A stretch of 63,267 nt of DNA from assembly GCA_030049955.1 (NCBI GenBank), contig JASIJX010000061.1, positions 1-63,267 on the forward strand, in the 5' to 3' direction. A model generated the notes under the pieces. That model was given only the letters and a program-made list of their open reading frames with translations, was not told the origin of the DNA and did no database searches. The DNA is from Acidobacteriaceae bacterium (lineage in GTDB: Bacteria; Acidobacteriota; Terriglobia; Terriglobales; Acidobacteriaceae). Both the position numbers and the translations under genes were made by a program. Shown one piece after another: positions 46,611 through 55,350 of this stretch (positions are counted from its first letter, which is position 1; each line of letters opens with the position of its first letter).

Positions 46611-47112
46611 CCTCTCCTATTCTACGGATTTTGCTCTGGCTGCCATGCTCAGCGCTGCTGGGGCGGATGAATCCGAAGCTACGCGCCCCGCTGGAGGCCG
46701 GACTATATGCGGGCCACATGCTAATGCGGGGCACATGCTAACAAAGAGCTACTACTGCATTGCCGACCAACCACCAGCGGCTCGAAATAAGGATGGACAG
46801 CAGATTATCTGTCTCCTGAGACCGGCGTGCCGCCGGCCAGGAAAATTACTTGACAAGGGCGGATTTTCGGGCGCCTGATAGTGCAACGGTTTCTATTCCG
46901 ACAGCTTTTCGGGTCACAGCTTTCCAGGTCTGCCCGGGCCAAAGTGACTCATCGGGGATACCGGCCCCCAAATACCCCGAACCCTCAAAGGCATACACCG
47001 ACACCATACATCGACACTGGGTCGCAGGCTTATATCGCCGAGCCGGTGGTTCGCCGTTCTCCGCACTGAAAGAGCCTGAGCCCACGAAAAGACAGGGAAA
47101 AGGAGAACTCCA
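46611..47112. other. Intergenic region between mnmG and the propeller gene
   Basis: These 502 bp have no recognised gene. A 13-bp near-repeat (GGGCCACATGCTAAT and GGGGCACATGCTAAC, about 46710-46742) is present. A TTGACA at about 46851 lacks a -10 at the right distance. An AAAGGAG ribosome-binding site ends the region before the ATG at 47113. Confidence 0.45.
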
Positions 47113-48843
47113 ATGCCAACAGTGCCATCCCCCGCGCCAGTACCGATACCGGTACCTGTGCCCATACCCGCGCCAATCCCGGCGCCTACGCAGACCCAGC
47201 TCCAGACCGGACTAGGCGGAGCGATTGGAAGCGCGTTCAACGCGAGTCAAAACCAACTCATTTTTGTGGAATACGACAGCGGCAAATTGTCCTCCCTCAC
47301 AGTTGCCCCTGCAACCCCCGCGTATAAGGTGCTGGGAACTGGCTACACTAACCCCGAAGACGTGAAGTTGAGCACGGATGGTGTTCATGCCTATGTAACA
47401 GAACGGAGTGGCGACCTGGTGAAGGTGGCGCTGGCCAGCGCGAATCGAAGTGCCGCAACCGTGGTGGCCAAAGGAATGAGCGCTCCTCAACAGATGTTTC
47501 TCGACGAGGCGCATAACGCAGCGTATGTGGTGGAATACGCTTCGCCGGGACGCCTGCTGAAGATTAATCTCGCCAGCGGCGCGCTGACGGTGATTACGTC
47601 CGCGCTGACCCTTCCGATTGGCATCGTGCTGAGTTCGGATCTGCAGTATGCCTATGTCAGCGATCAGGCGGGGCACATCAACGAGGTGCAGATCAGCAGT
47701 GGGACAATCATCACAATTGCTTCGGGATTGACGAATCCGTTCTTCCTGACCTGGACAGATGCGGCGCAGGATTCGCTCTACGTTCCCCAGCGCGATCCTT
47801 CGAACTCCATCGTTACGGTGAGCGTGACCAGCGGGAAGGTGAACACGGTGGTGACTGGAGTGCCGTTCCGTCCTTCCAGCGTAACGGTGCCCTACGCGGG
47901 AGAGCTTCTGGTTTGTTGCGACGCGGTGATTGAAGAAGTCCTCTTCGGCGGTATCACGAGCACCGCACCCCTGTTGATGGGCATTGGGCAGATCCCCGCC
48001 AACTTCGTAAACCAATTGACGGGGCTGGCGACGACGCCATCGGGTTCTCCGTATCAGGTAACCGATGCACCGTTCGGCGGAACGCTGCCGGTGATGGTGA
48101 ATTATGAGTCGGCCTACAATGCAGGCGCCCGCTATTACCAGGTGCAGGTGAATGGGGTGACGCAAACGGGTAGCTGGACGGTCTACCAATGGAACGGCAC
48201 AACCAATGTGTTGATCACCGTTCCTTCCGCAACCATCGGCTCCTCGATTGGATGCTACCCCGTGCACGCGGTGGCGGATCTGTTTAACTACCAACCGCCG
48301 GCGCTGGGATATGAACTGGACAGCACAGCGCTTTCCAATGGGCAGCATTCGATTGAGCTGCAATTCCTGGATGCGGCGGGCAACAAGCTGACGCCGAACC
48401 TGGTAAGCCAGTTGCTTGTGATCGAGGTGAACAATCAGCAGTGCGTCGCTGTGCTCGCGGCGCCGGTGCTGAATACTTCACCGGCAACGGGCGCCGATAG
48501 CTGCGGCGTGTTGCACTACGGAACGAACAAGAGCACCACCGTTTCACTGGGATTCACTGCGAGCCAGCCGGCGAACTTCGCAACCTTTTCGCTTGCGCTG
48601 GTTCGGGGCGTAACCGGGCTGGGATCGCCCCCGCTGCCAGCGGCGCTGCCCAGTGGTCCGGTGACCGCCGCTCCAGCTGATTCGCCTGTTTCGCCGGCGC
48701 CAACGGTGGGTGACCTGCTGGGCACATGCCCAACCGCAGGGTTTGCGACTGAGTTGTACGTGGCTGCCACCATGACCAACGGCAATGGCCGGCAAAGCCA
48801 GTATGACGCCGAAGCGCTGATGGGCTTTGTCTTAACCACCTGA
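47113..48843 (+). CDS. Beta-propeller protein with Pro-rich N-terminus, no signal peptide
   Basis: The product has 576 residues, with an AAGGAG site 7 bp before the ATG. The first 25 residues are a Pro/Val/Ile repeat (PSPAPVPIPVPVPIPAPIPA) in place of a signal peptide. Residues about 40-300 are five to six repeats of NHL/YVTN-type, e.g. TNPEDVKLSTDGVHAYVTER and TLPIGIVLSSDLQYAYVSDQ. The C-terminal half contains beta-sandwich segments with paired cysteines. Cysteine pairs point to an exported protein, so the lack of a signal sequence is odd. Function unknown. Confidence 0.7.
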   Translation: MPTVPSPAPVPIPVPVPIPAPIPAPTQTQLQTGLGGAIGSAFNASQNQLIFVEYDSGKLSSLTVAPATPAYKVLGTGYTNPEDVKLSTDGVHAYVTERSGDLVKVALASANRSAATVVAKGMSAPQQMFLDEAHNAAYVVEYASPGRLLKINLASGALTVITSALTLPIGIVLSSDLQYAYVSDQAGHINEVQISSGTIITIASGLTNPFFLTWTDAAQDSLYVPQRDPSNSIVTVSVTSGKVNTVVTGVPFRPSSVTVPYAGELLVCCDAVIEEVLFGGITSTAPLLMGIGQIPANFVNQLTGLATTPSGSPYQVTDAPFGGTLPVMVNYESAYNAGARYYQVQVNGVTQTGSWTVYQWNGTTNVLITVPSATIGSSIGCYPVHAVADLFNYQPPALGYELDSTALSNGQHSIELQFLDAAGNKLTPNLVSQLLVIEVNNQQCVAVLAAPVLNTSPATGADSCGVLHYGTNKSTTVSLGFTASQPANFATFSLALVRGVTGLGSPPLPAALPSGPVTAAPADSPVSPAPTVGDLLGTCPTAGFATELYVAATMTNGNGRQSQYDAEALMGFVLTT

Positions 48844-49562
48844 ACGAACGTCAGAATTCTGCTCGTCACAAACCGGTTTACCCACCTTAAGCGCAGCCCA
48901 GGCTCGCCTAAGGTGGGAACTAGGTTTTGAGGTGCAGGTGCAACGGGGGACGATTTTGGCTGACGGAATTCGGTTCGAATGCCCCACCGGCCAACGACGC
49001 TCGCCCCGGATTCTTGAAACCAAAGGTATGCTTTCTGCAAACCGCGCATTCCTTGTCAAACTGCCCATCCAACCGAACTCATGCTTTCCATCAAGCAATC
49101 AGTCGCTTACCGTCCAATCCAACATTGCCAATTATTTCCTCACTCTTCGCTATCCTGAAAGGGCCAAATATAGAGAAAAAGAGACTCGCGCTCCAGTTGC
49201 CTTTTGCCAGTCGAATCTCGGCCGTAAGTTGTTGATTCTGGCTAAGCTGTGCGTAAGTTCTTTGCATGCTGGAACATACGAGCGAACCTCCGCCTTCAAG
49301 TCTTTTATTATCAATAACCATGTAGTCTTGAATAGGGGAGGGGGGAGAGGGAGGGGGAGCCAGTTCTGCACCGCCAAGTTGTTCGCACGCACTTCTGCAG
49401 GGGCCCGGGCCAAAACACGAATCGAGTCACGGGTCCACTACCGGTGCCCACATCCCGCGTCAAAGCGTCTAAGCTTGCAGAGAGAGCCGCGACACCCGGC
49501 CGGTCGCTGGACCTCGGCCTTTGTTCGCCCTCGCTCAACACATTCCATCGGAGGCAATCAGG
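48844..49562. other. Long intergenic region before the LolA-like gene
   Basis: No convincing gene is found in these 719 bp. The + strand frames here are rich in Ser/Pro/Arg and have no ribosome-binding sites. A G-rich tract (49335-49357) and an AT-rich stretch with TATTATC near 49306-49312 stand out. The last 20 bp carry the GGAGG site of the next gene. Confidence 0.5.
49335..49357 (+). promoter_or_regulatory. G-quadruplex-forming motif
   Basis: Four G-runs of 4, 6, 3 and 5 are separated by 1-3 bases, satisfying the usual G4 rule. It lies about 205 bp upstream of the LolA-like start, on the coding strand. Its action is unknown, but it could affect transcription or the leader. Confidence 0.5.
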
Positions 49563-50480
49563 GTGCGCCGCTTAATCTGGATCGTTTTGCTGCTGCCTGC
49601 GGTTTGCGCCGTCCAGCTGTCCGCGCAGAAGGACAGCTTTACCCCCATGCCGCTGGACGCCGGCTTTGGAAAAATGGACCTGACTCCACCCTCCGTCCCT
49701 GCCGACCAGATCATCCAGCAGTTTGCCGCCAAGGAGACCGAATTCCGGGAAGCGTTGAACCATTACACCTACCGGCGCACCGCGCGGGTGGACACGATCG
49801 ACGACGACACCAGGAAAGTATCCGGAGAGTGGTTCGAGGTGGACGACGTGATCTTCAGTCCCGACGGCGCGCGCATGGAGAAGGTGGTTGATGCGCCGCC
49901 CAGCACGCTGGATCAGGGCGGGATCATGATGAGTCCATCCGATCTCCAGGACATTCAGCACGGCTATCCCTTCGTGCTCACCACCGCCGACGTGCCCAAG
50001 TACAACATCACCTACGTCGGCAAGCAGAAGGTAGACGATGTGGACTGCTACGTCTTCGATGTGGCGCCGAAGGTGATCGAAAAGCACGAGCGTTATCTCG
50101 ACGGCCGCATCTGGGTCGACGCTACCGACCTGCAGATCGTGGTGACCAACGGCCGCATGGTTCCCGACGACACTAAGAAAGGCCAGGAAGACCTGCACCC
50201 GCCGTTCATGACCTGGCGGCAGCAGATCGACGGCCGCTATTGGTTCCCGGTCTATACCAAGGGTGAAGGCATCCTGCACTTTACCGGCGGCTACGGCTAC
50301 ATGGACCAGGACGTGCATATCCGCGAAGTCGTCAAATATGCCGATTACAAGCGTTTCGGTTCGAGCACCAAGATCATCTACGACGGCCAGGATATAACGC
50401 AAAACGGCCAGCAGCAGAACGGCCAGGCCCAGCAAAATGGCCAGAGCCAGCCGACCGGCTCGCAGGGCAAGCAAAAGTAG
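49563..50480 (+). CDS. LolA-like outer-membrane lipoprotein-sorting type protein
   Basis: The product has 305 residues from the GTG at 49563, with GGAGG 8 bp upstream. A signal (MRRLIWIVLLLPAVCAVQLS) is followed by a LolA/LolB-like fold with IIQQFAAKETEFREALNHYT, RTARVDTIDDDTRKVSGEW and a DPKDL-like region. The C-terminus is an Asn/Gly/Gln low-complexity tail (NGQQQNGQAQQNGQSQPTGS). It is likely a periplasmic lipid- or glycan-associated protein. The DUF4136 gene follows at 177 bp. Start, signal and gene are well supported; function is not. Confidence 0.75.
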   Translation: MRRLIWIVLLLPAVCAVQLSAQKDSFTPMPLDAGFGKMDLTPPSVPADQIIQQFAAKETEFREALNHYTYRRTARVDTIDDDTRKVSGEWFEVDDVIFSPDGARMEKVVDAPPSTLDQGGIMMSPSDLQDIQHGYPFVLTTADVPKYNITYVGKQKVDDVDCYVFDVAPKVIEKHERYLDGRIWVDATDLQIVVTNGRMVPDDTKKGQEDLHPPFMTWRQQIDGRYWFPVYTKGEGILHFTGGYGYMDQDVHIREVVKYADYKRFGSSTKIIYDGQDITQNGQQQNGQAQQNGQSQPTGSQGKQK

Positions 50481-50657
50481 CCCATTCTCCGGTGCAGATC
50501 CATCCGCGCCGTGGCCAGATCACGCTTGGTGGCGTTTATACGAACACGGGTTTCTCTGCCCGCACTCCGGTTTCCATGTCTAAGACAACCGGCCGTGTCG
50601 CGGTCGGCATCCCTTCTGCCTGGAAGGATTCTGGCAAGCAGGGAGGGATGATTTCCC

Positions 50658-51218
50658 ATGAAAATCCGGCCGCTAATTACTGGCGTAGCGTGCGCTGCCC
50701 TTTTGCTTCTTTGCCGGCCGGTTGCTGCTGATAACGTTAAGACCGACTTTGACCACCATGTCGATTTCTCCCAATACCACACGTACTCGTGGGGCAAGAT
50801 CGATGTTTCCGACCAGTTCGACGCCCAGCGCATTCAACGCGCGGTCGACAAGGAACTGCAGACCAAGGGCTGGCAGGAGGTCCCGAACGGCGGCCAGGTA
50901 ACACTCGTCGTCAAGGATCGCGTGCAGAACCAGCAGCAGTTGGAGACGTTCTATGACGGCCTGGGTGGCGGCTGGGGCGTGGGCTGGCGATGGGGTGGCT
51001 GGGGCTGGGGCCCCGGTGGCGGCTTTGGCGAGACGACAACCACGGTCAACAATGTGCCGGAGGGGCGCATGGTCGTCGATATGTTCGATACCCAGTCGAA
51101 GCAGCTTTTATGGCGCGGCATCAGCCAGGGGGAGATTTCGAACAACCCGGACAAGAATCGCAAGATGATCTACGAAGATATCGGCAAAATGTTCTCAAAG
51201 TTCCCGCCGAAGAAGTAA
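50658..51218 (+). CDS. DUF4136 envelope protein
   Basis: The product has 186 residues with a signal peptide (MKIRPLITGVACAALLLLCR). The DUF4136 pattern is clear: VDFSQYHTYSWGKI, then RIQRAVDKELQTKGW, and the C-terminal MIYEDIGKMFSKFPPKK. A Gly/Trp-rich segment (GWGVGWRWGGWGWGPGGG) interrupts the middle. GGGAGG sits upstream of the ATG. Such proteins are often lipoproteins, but this one has no lipobox. A strong terminator follows 18 bp after the stop. Confidence 0.82.
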   Translation: MKIRPLITGVACAALLLLCRPVAADNVKTDFDHHVDFSQYHTYSWGKIDVSDQFDAQRIQRAVDKELQTKGWQEVPNGGQVTLVVKDRVQNQQQLETFYDGLGGGWGVGWRWGGWGWGPGGGFGETTTTVNNVPEGRMVVDMFDTQSKQLLWRGISQGEISNNPDKNRKMIYEDIGKMFSKFPPKK

Positions 51219-51236
51219 ATTCCGGCGGGCGGGCCG

Positions 51237-51265
51237 AAGGGGCGGCGCTTTAGCGCCGCCCCTTT
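51237..51265. terminator. Strong intrinsic terminator
   Basis: A perfect 12-bp stem (AAGGGGCGGCGC with GCGCCGCCCCTT) and a TTTA loop, followed by TTTC. It is nearly symmetrical and can serve the DUF4136 gene (+) and the propeller gene (-), which converge here. Confidence 0.85.
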
Positions 51266-51347
51266 CATTGATTTTTCATTGATTGCCAAGATTATCGGGC
51301 CAGGATTCGCCGTCCTCCGGCGGGCTTCGCACGAGACATGCTGTCGT

Positions 51348-52583
51348 CTATTGTCCGATTTGCAGCACTTGAAAGCTGCCCTCGACAGGAACTACTTTGA
51401 GGCCGTTCAAACCGCCGTGACCGCCAGTTTGCGCTCCCAGATAATCCGTCACCAGATACACAAGCCCGCTGTCCGCATCGACCGCCATGGTACGGGCGCG
51501 TTGCCGCGTGGGCAGCGTCTGGTTCACGTTGTACGTATCGGTGACATTGCGGTGAATGACGGTAATGTTGCCGTCGCCGCCGCCATTGGCGACGAAGATG
51601 TATCCGTGCTCCGCGTCCCATCCCACGTCATGCGCGCCCGGCCCGACCTGGAGAGTAGTGACGGTGTCACCAGTAGCCGAGTTCAGCACAACAAGCGTCA
51701 TATTGGAGCAGGCGACAAAGATCCGCTGGTCGGTGCTGTCCAGAGCAATGCCGGCGGGACCTGGGCATCGGCCATGGAGCGGAAACGCACGAAGCTGTCC
51801 CTCGACAGCCGGATCCGAGATTGGATTGGTCCAATCGACTGTGGGAAAAGCAGGAGTGCTTGCCTTTGATGTTTTTGCAGGAGAAGGCTGTTGTTGGCGG
51901 AGCTCGTTTATGGCGGACTGCGCATCGAAGCGCAGAAGGCCGGTGCCGCCAGGAGAAACGACGTAGATTGCGCCAGCCCCGTCCGCTTGCGCAGCCCCGA
52001 GCCTTTCCGAGAGCAGAATGGCTCCGATGGCGCTGCGCGTCTGCGGATCGATGACAGTGATAGAGGACGTTGCGGCCGGCGGTGTGGTTGGCGATCGACC
52101 ATGGTCCGGGGGTGGCGCCGCACCGGTCCCAGCCGGAACGCTGCCTAGAACAAACAGCATCCCGGTCTGCGGCTCAAGAACCAGGCTTGAAGGGCTCGGC
52201 TCGGTCGGGATTTGTGCCAACGTTGCAAAACTATCGCGATCGAAGACGGTCACGCTGGCGCGCCCGCCATCGCTCACGTAGCCATTAGCGCCGGCAGGGT
52301 CCAGGGCGATATCGCGGGCATCCTGAAAACCGCCGATCGTGCCTGCTACCGATCCATCGCTCACATCAACTACCTGAACATTTTTTTCGTGCGCGATAAA
52401 AAGCAGTTTCGCCTGTGCATCGAGCCGCAGTGCGTTCCAGCTTCCCTGGCCGCCGATGAACCAGGTGTTGCGGATCACGAAAGGCTGCGAAGGCAGCGCC
52501 GTGGGAACCGAAGTCTGCTGCGAGAATGCGGCTGCAGCAGCGAACAGGAAAGCCGGCAGAGTTTTGAGCATCGATGGAGACAT
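51348..52583 (-). CDS. Secreted YVTN-type beta-propeller protein
   Basis: The product has 411 residues with a signal (LKTLPAFLFAAAAAFSQQ). It contains blade repeats such as FIAHEKNVQVVDVSDGSVAG and DARDIALDPAGANGYVSDGG, and conserved GYIFVANGGGDGNITVI and GLVYLVTDYLGAQTGG. The folding resembles YncE-like seven-bladed propellers. No enzyme motif. It is preceded on the minus strand by the HNH nuclease gene (69 bp) and comF. Probable periplasmic or surface interaction protein. Confidence 0.8.
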   Translation of the reverse strand: MSPSMLKTLPAFLFAAAAAFSQQTSVPTALPSQPFVIRNTWFIGGQGSWNALRLDAQAKLLFIAHEKNVQVVDVSDGSVAGTIGGFQDARDIALDPAGANGYVSDGGRASVTVFDRDSFATLAQIPTEPSPSSLVLEPQTGMLFVLGSVPAGTGAAPPPDHGRSPTTPPAATSSITVIDPQTRSAIGAILLSERLGAAQADGAGAIYVVSPGGTGLLRFDAQSAINELRQQQPSPAKTSKASTPAFPTVDWTNPISDPAVEGQLRAFPLHGRCPGPAGIALDSTDQRIFVACSNMTLVVLNSATGDTVTTLQVGPGAHDVGWDAEHGYIFVANGGGDGNITVIHRNVTDTYNVNQTLPTRQRARTMAVDADSGLVYLVTDYLGAQTGGHGGLNGLKVVPVEGSFQVLQIGQ

Positions 52584-52652
52584 TCTTCAACGCATCCTTG
52601 CCGTGTAGGACGCGACCGCAGGTCAAAGTGTTCGCTGCGGCTAGCCCAGCGG

Positions 52653-53273
52653 TCAATAGAAGAGATACTTGCGCCAGCGGTCATCGCCGCGGCCAAGCAT
52701 GCGCATGATCTGGCGGCTGGTGTGCAACGAAAACGGCCGCGGCTCGCGCAGCAGAATCATGTCGTCGATCTCGTTGAGCAGCCGATTGCCTTTGCGGCGG
52801 TTGCACGGATGGCAGCACGCAACCAGGTTTTCCCAGGTGGAGTTGCCGCCGCGCGAGCGGGGCATTACATGATCGAGCGTGAGCTCGCTGGGCGGCATCA
52901 CTTCGCCGCAGTATTGGCAGGTATTGCGGTCGCGCAGCAGGATGTTCTTGCGCGACAAAGCACGCGTCTGATGCGGAATGCGGCGGTACTCGAGCAGGCG
53001 AATGACCGAGGGCATGGCGATAAGAGTGCGCTGCGCATGCAGCGTCAGGCCATGTTCTTCCTCAGTGCGGGCGATGCCCTTGAGCACGAGGACCAGGGCG
53101 CGGCGCGCGCCGCAGATATTGATCGGTTCGTACGAAGCATTCAGCACGAGCACCGGCATCTGCAGGATGTGTGCGGGGGGAGCACTGGAAACAGAGGCAT
53201 GCTCGGCGAGCGCGGCGGCGCGGGCGATGGCCTTTTGCTTGCGAGCGTGGATCATAGCTTTTCCCAATGACAT
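52653..53273 (-). CDS. HNH endonuclease
   Basis: The product has 206 residues; ATG at 53273 with GGGAG 8 bp upstream that overlaps the comF stop. The zinc-binding and catalytic motif is complete: [20 protein letters not shown], then [20 protein letters not shown]. The N-terminal 100 residues ([20 protein letters not shown]) match a widespread family of 5-methylcytosine-like or McrA-type HNH proteins. No methylase gene is adjacent. Its role (restriction, repair or mobile element remnant) is not decided by the sequence. Confidence 0.88.
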   Translation of the reverse strand: MSLGKAMIHARKQKAIARAAALAEHASVSSAPPAHILQMPVLVLNASYEPINICGARRALVLVLKGIARTEEEHGLTLHAQRTLIAMPSVIRLLEYRRIPHQTRALSRKNILLRDRNTCQYCGEVMPPSELTLDHVMPRSRGGNSTWENLVACCHPCNRRKGNRLLNEIDDMILLREPRPFSLHTSRQIMRMLGRGDDRWRKYLFY

Positions 53274-53288
53274 CGCTCTATCTCCCGG

Positions 53289-54233
53289 TCAAAAAGGTTG
53301 GCCTTCAAGTGAATCAGTCTTCGCGAGAACGGCGGCTGCGGCGGTTGGCCGGTCTCGCAGCCGACTATCTCGCTTCGCAGGGATGTGAAAGCTCACGCGG
53401 CGCGCGCGGGCGAGCGTAGCTACAAATACAGATGCGGCGCCGGCACGGCGAAGCGCGTCCGCGGCCGCACGGGCTGTTGCGCCGGTGGTCAGAATGTCGT
53501 CCACCAGTAGAACGTGCTTCATGTCGACGGCAACCGGATCGGAAACCGAAAATGCGCCGCGGACATTCATCCGGCGCTGCCGCGGCGTCAGTCCGGCCTG
53601 GCTCCCGGTGGGGCGCAGACGCATCAGCGTAGTGGGCGCGAGCGTGAGGCGCCATTGCGGATGCGTGCGGCGCAGCGCAAGGAGAGCTTCGCGAGCCAGC
53701 GAGCGCGCCTGGTTAAAGCCGCGCTCAGTGTATTTGGAGCGGTGCAGCGGAATGGGCACGACCAGCATTTCAGCGGAGGCTTCCGAAGCCAATTGTGCGA
53801 TGGCTTGTGCGAGCATTCGGCCGAGCGGGCGAGCAGCCGGCCGCAGCCCGTCGTACTTGAGAGCATGGATGGCCTGCTTCATGCGGTCTTCATAAAGACC
53901 CCAGGCAACGGCGCGGGCAAACGATGGCGGCGCAAGGCGGCAGGCGCGGCAATACGGAGTAAGAGATGCGGGCGAATCAAGACTGTCACTGCAGCGCACG
54001 CAGCCCATGTCAGGTAGGGCGGGAAATTCACCCCAGCAGGATTCGCAGATGGGGACCGAAGAGAGCTGCGGCAAGGACGAACTACACAAAGCGCAAGAAG
54101 CCGGCACGAAGGCGCAACTAATGGCGTGAAAAGGACTTCGGAGCACGCGCACAATAGCCCGCCAGCGCGTTGTGGCCGACGGCGGTAGGGAAAGCGCAAT
54201 GGCGCCGGAATCCCTGCTGAAGACGCACCTCAC
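53289..54233 (-). CDS. ComF family phosphoribosyltransferase-like protein
   Basis: The product has 314 residues from a GTG at 54233. A shorter start is possible because ComF proteins are usually 220-250 residues. An N-terminal four-cysteine zinc finger (SCALCSS, ICESCW, CVRCSD, YCRACR) precedes the amidophosphoribosyltransferase fold, with the PRPP loop HVLLVDDILTTGATARAA and YTERGFNQARSLAREAL. ComF supports DNA uptake in naturally competent bacteria. No other competence gene is in the window. Confidence 0.88.
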   Translation of the reverse strand: MRCVFSRDSGAIALSLPPSATTRWRAIVRVLRSPFHAISCAFVPASCALCSSSLPQLSSVPICESCWGEFPALPDMGCVRCSDSLDSPASLTPYCRACRLAPPSFARAVAWGLYEDRMKQAIHALKYDGLRPAARPLGRMLAQAIAQLASEASAEMLVVPIPLHRSKYTERGFNQARSLAREALLALRRTHPQWRLTLAPTTLMRLRPTGSQAGLTPRQRRMNVRGAFSVSDPVAVDMKHVLLVDDILTTGATARAAADALRRAGAASVFVATLARARRVSFHIPAKRDSRLRDRPTAAAAVLAKTDSLEGQPF

Positions 54234-54326
54234 TCCGGGAGACGCGATAGAGAGCCGTGCTCCCTCCCTCCTTAGTAGTATAGTCTGAGGTTTGCCGCGA
54301 ATACCAGAGGGGATGGTGACGGAGAT

Positions 54327-54764
54327 CTATTGCGTCGCTGCCCGCTTCCGAGCACGCCAAAAGGAAGTGACGGCAAGATAGAGAAAAACAGCCACGAGAA
54401 CCACCGAAGCGAGAAAACGGCGATGATCGGGACCATGCTCCCAACTCGCGCGGGTCGCCCAAATGATTGGGGAAAAGACGATTACCGGGAGCAGAAAAAA
54501 GACGCCAGTGACCTCGAGCCATACAATGCCGCCAGCGCGGCGGAAGGGACGAAGGAAACCGCCGATGCCCTGGCCAATACTTCCGCGGGCCTGGGATGCG
54601 GCATGTGTTGATGCGGCGTGCGTTGAGGCTGCAACGGCTAGGCGCGCATTCTCGATCGGCTGCGGCCCAGCCGACTGCGGCGAGCCGGCAATCCGGTCGT
54701 TCACAATCCGGCCTGCAACTCGGACCCCGATTCCCACAGCGCGGCCAATAGTCTTCGACTTCAT
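54327..54764 (-). CDS. Small conserved membrane protein of unknown function
   Basis: The product has 145 residues from the ATG at 54764, with no clear ribosome-binding site. It begins MKSKTIGRAVGIGVRVAGRI, has an Ala/His/Thr/Ser linker (AASTHAASTHAAS) and a C-terminal hydrophobic part (IVWLEVTGVFFLLPVIVFSP and FLASVVLVAVFLYLAVTSFW), i.e. two helices ending in basic residues. No family was recognised. Overlapping plus-strand frames here have no features of real genes. Confidence 0.5.
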   Translation of the reverse strand: MKSKTIGRAVGIGVRVAGRIVNDRIAGSPQSAGPQPIENARLAVAASTHAASTHAASQARGSIGQGIGGFLRPFRRAGGIVWLEVTGVFFLLPVIVFSPIIWATRASWEHGPDHRRFLASVVLVAVFLYLAVTSFWRARKRAATQ

Positions 54765-54899
54765 TGTTATGATGCTAACAGCGTTCCGCTTTTCGGCGCT
54801 GCCGCACAGCTTCCGATTGTATTCTTCCGGCATCGGAAGTAAGTTAGTGATTGCTTGCCGCGCTGCGAGGCGTGCGCCGGCCCGCTCTTGGAGGTGACC

Positions 54900-55214
54900 G
54901 TGACATCCCGTCTGCGCGAACTGATTCAGCAATTGGGTGAAGCCATCCACGAGTCGGTCATTGAGAGCGAGCAGATCGCCGGCGTAGTCCAAGACATCCG
55001 CAAACACGGCTTCGACGTCCTGCTCATGCTCGAAGCCACCATCGGCCTCAACGAGGTGGGCGCCAAGTCCAGCGAATCCTCTGAATCTTCCGCCGAGTCC
55101 ACCGGCGAGTCCGCTCCCTTTACCCCGAACGACCTCAGTTTCTTGAAGTCCCTGCGCATCTCCGTCGAAGGCGAGAGCGACGACGAGCCCGCCCCCGGTG
55201 CTGTTTCGGAGTAG
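54900..55214 (+). CDS. Small protein of unknown function upstream of scpB
   Basis: The product has 104 residues from a GTG with GGAGG 5 bp upstream; another GTG at 54894 is less well spaced. The first half is amphipathic helix (LRELIQQLGEAIHESVIESE, then IRKHGFDVLLMLEATIGL). The second half is acidic, Ser/Glu-rich (SSESSESSAESTGESAP), then FLKSLRISVEGESDDEP. It may be a small regulatory or adaptor protein. scpB begins 136 bp later. Not assigned to a family. Confidence 0.55.
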   Translation: MTSRLRELIQQLGEAIHESVIESEQIAGVVQDIRKHGFDVLLMLEATIGLNEVGAKSSESSESSAESTGESAPFTPNDLSFLKSLRISVEGESDDEPAPGAVSE

Positions 55215-55350
55215 GGACGCCGGCGTGCGTGTCCCGGCCGCGCAACCGGCGGCGGTTTTTCCCGTTTGAGCGCCTCCTGCCGTCCGCTCCCCACATCCGG
55301 TACCATACAGAAGTGTCTTCCTCGCGAAGGCTCTCGACCGCCCTGAACCA

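Noticed and set aside
46851..46890. Sigma-70 promoter before the propeller gene
   Set aside because: TTGACA is present but no -10 lies 16-18 bp downstream.
48932..49891. Plus-strand frame covering the gap and part of the LolA-like gene
   Set aside because: It is out of frame with the LolA-like gene, has no ribosome-binding site and no domain.
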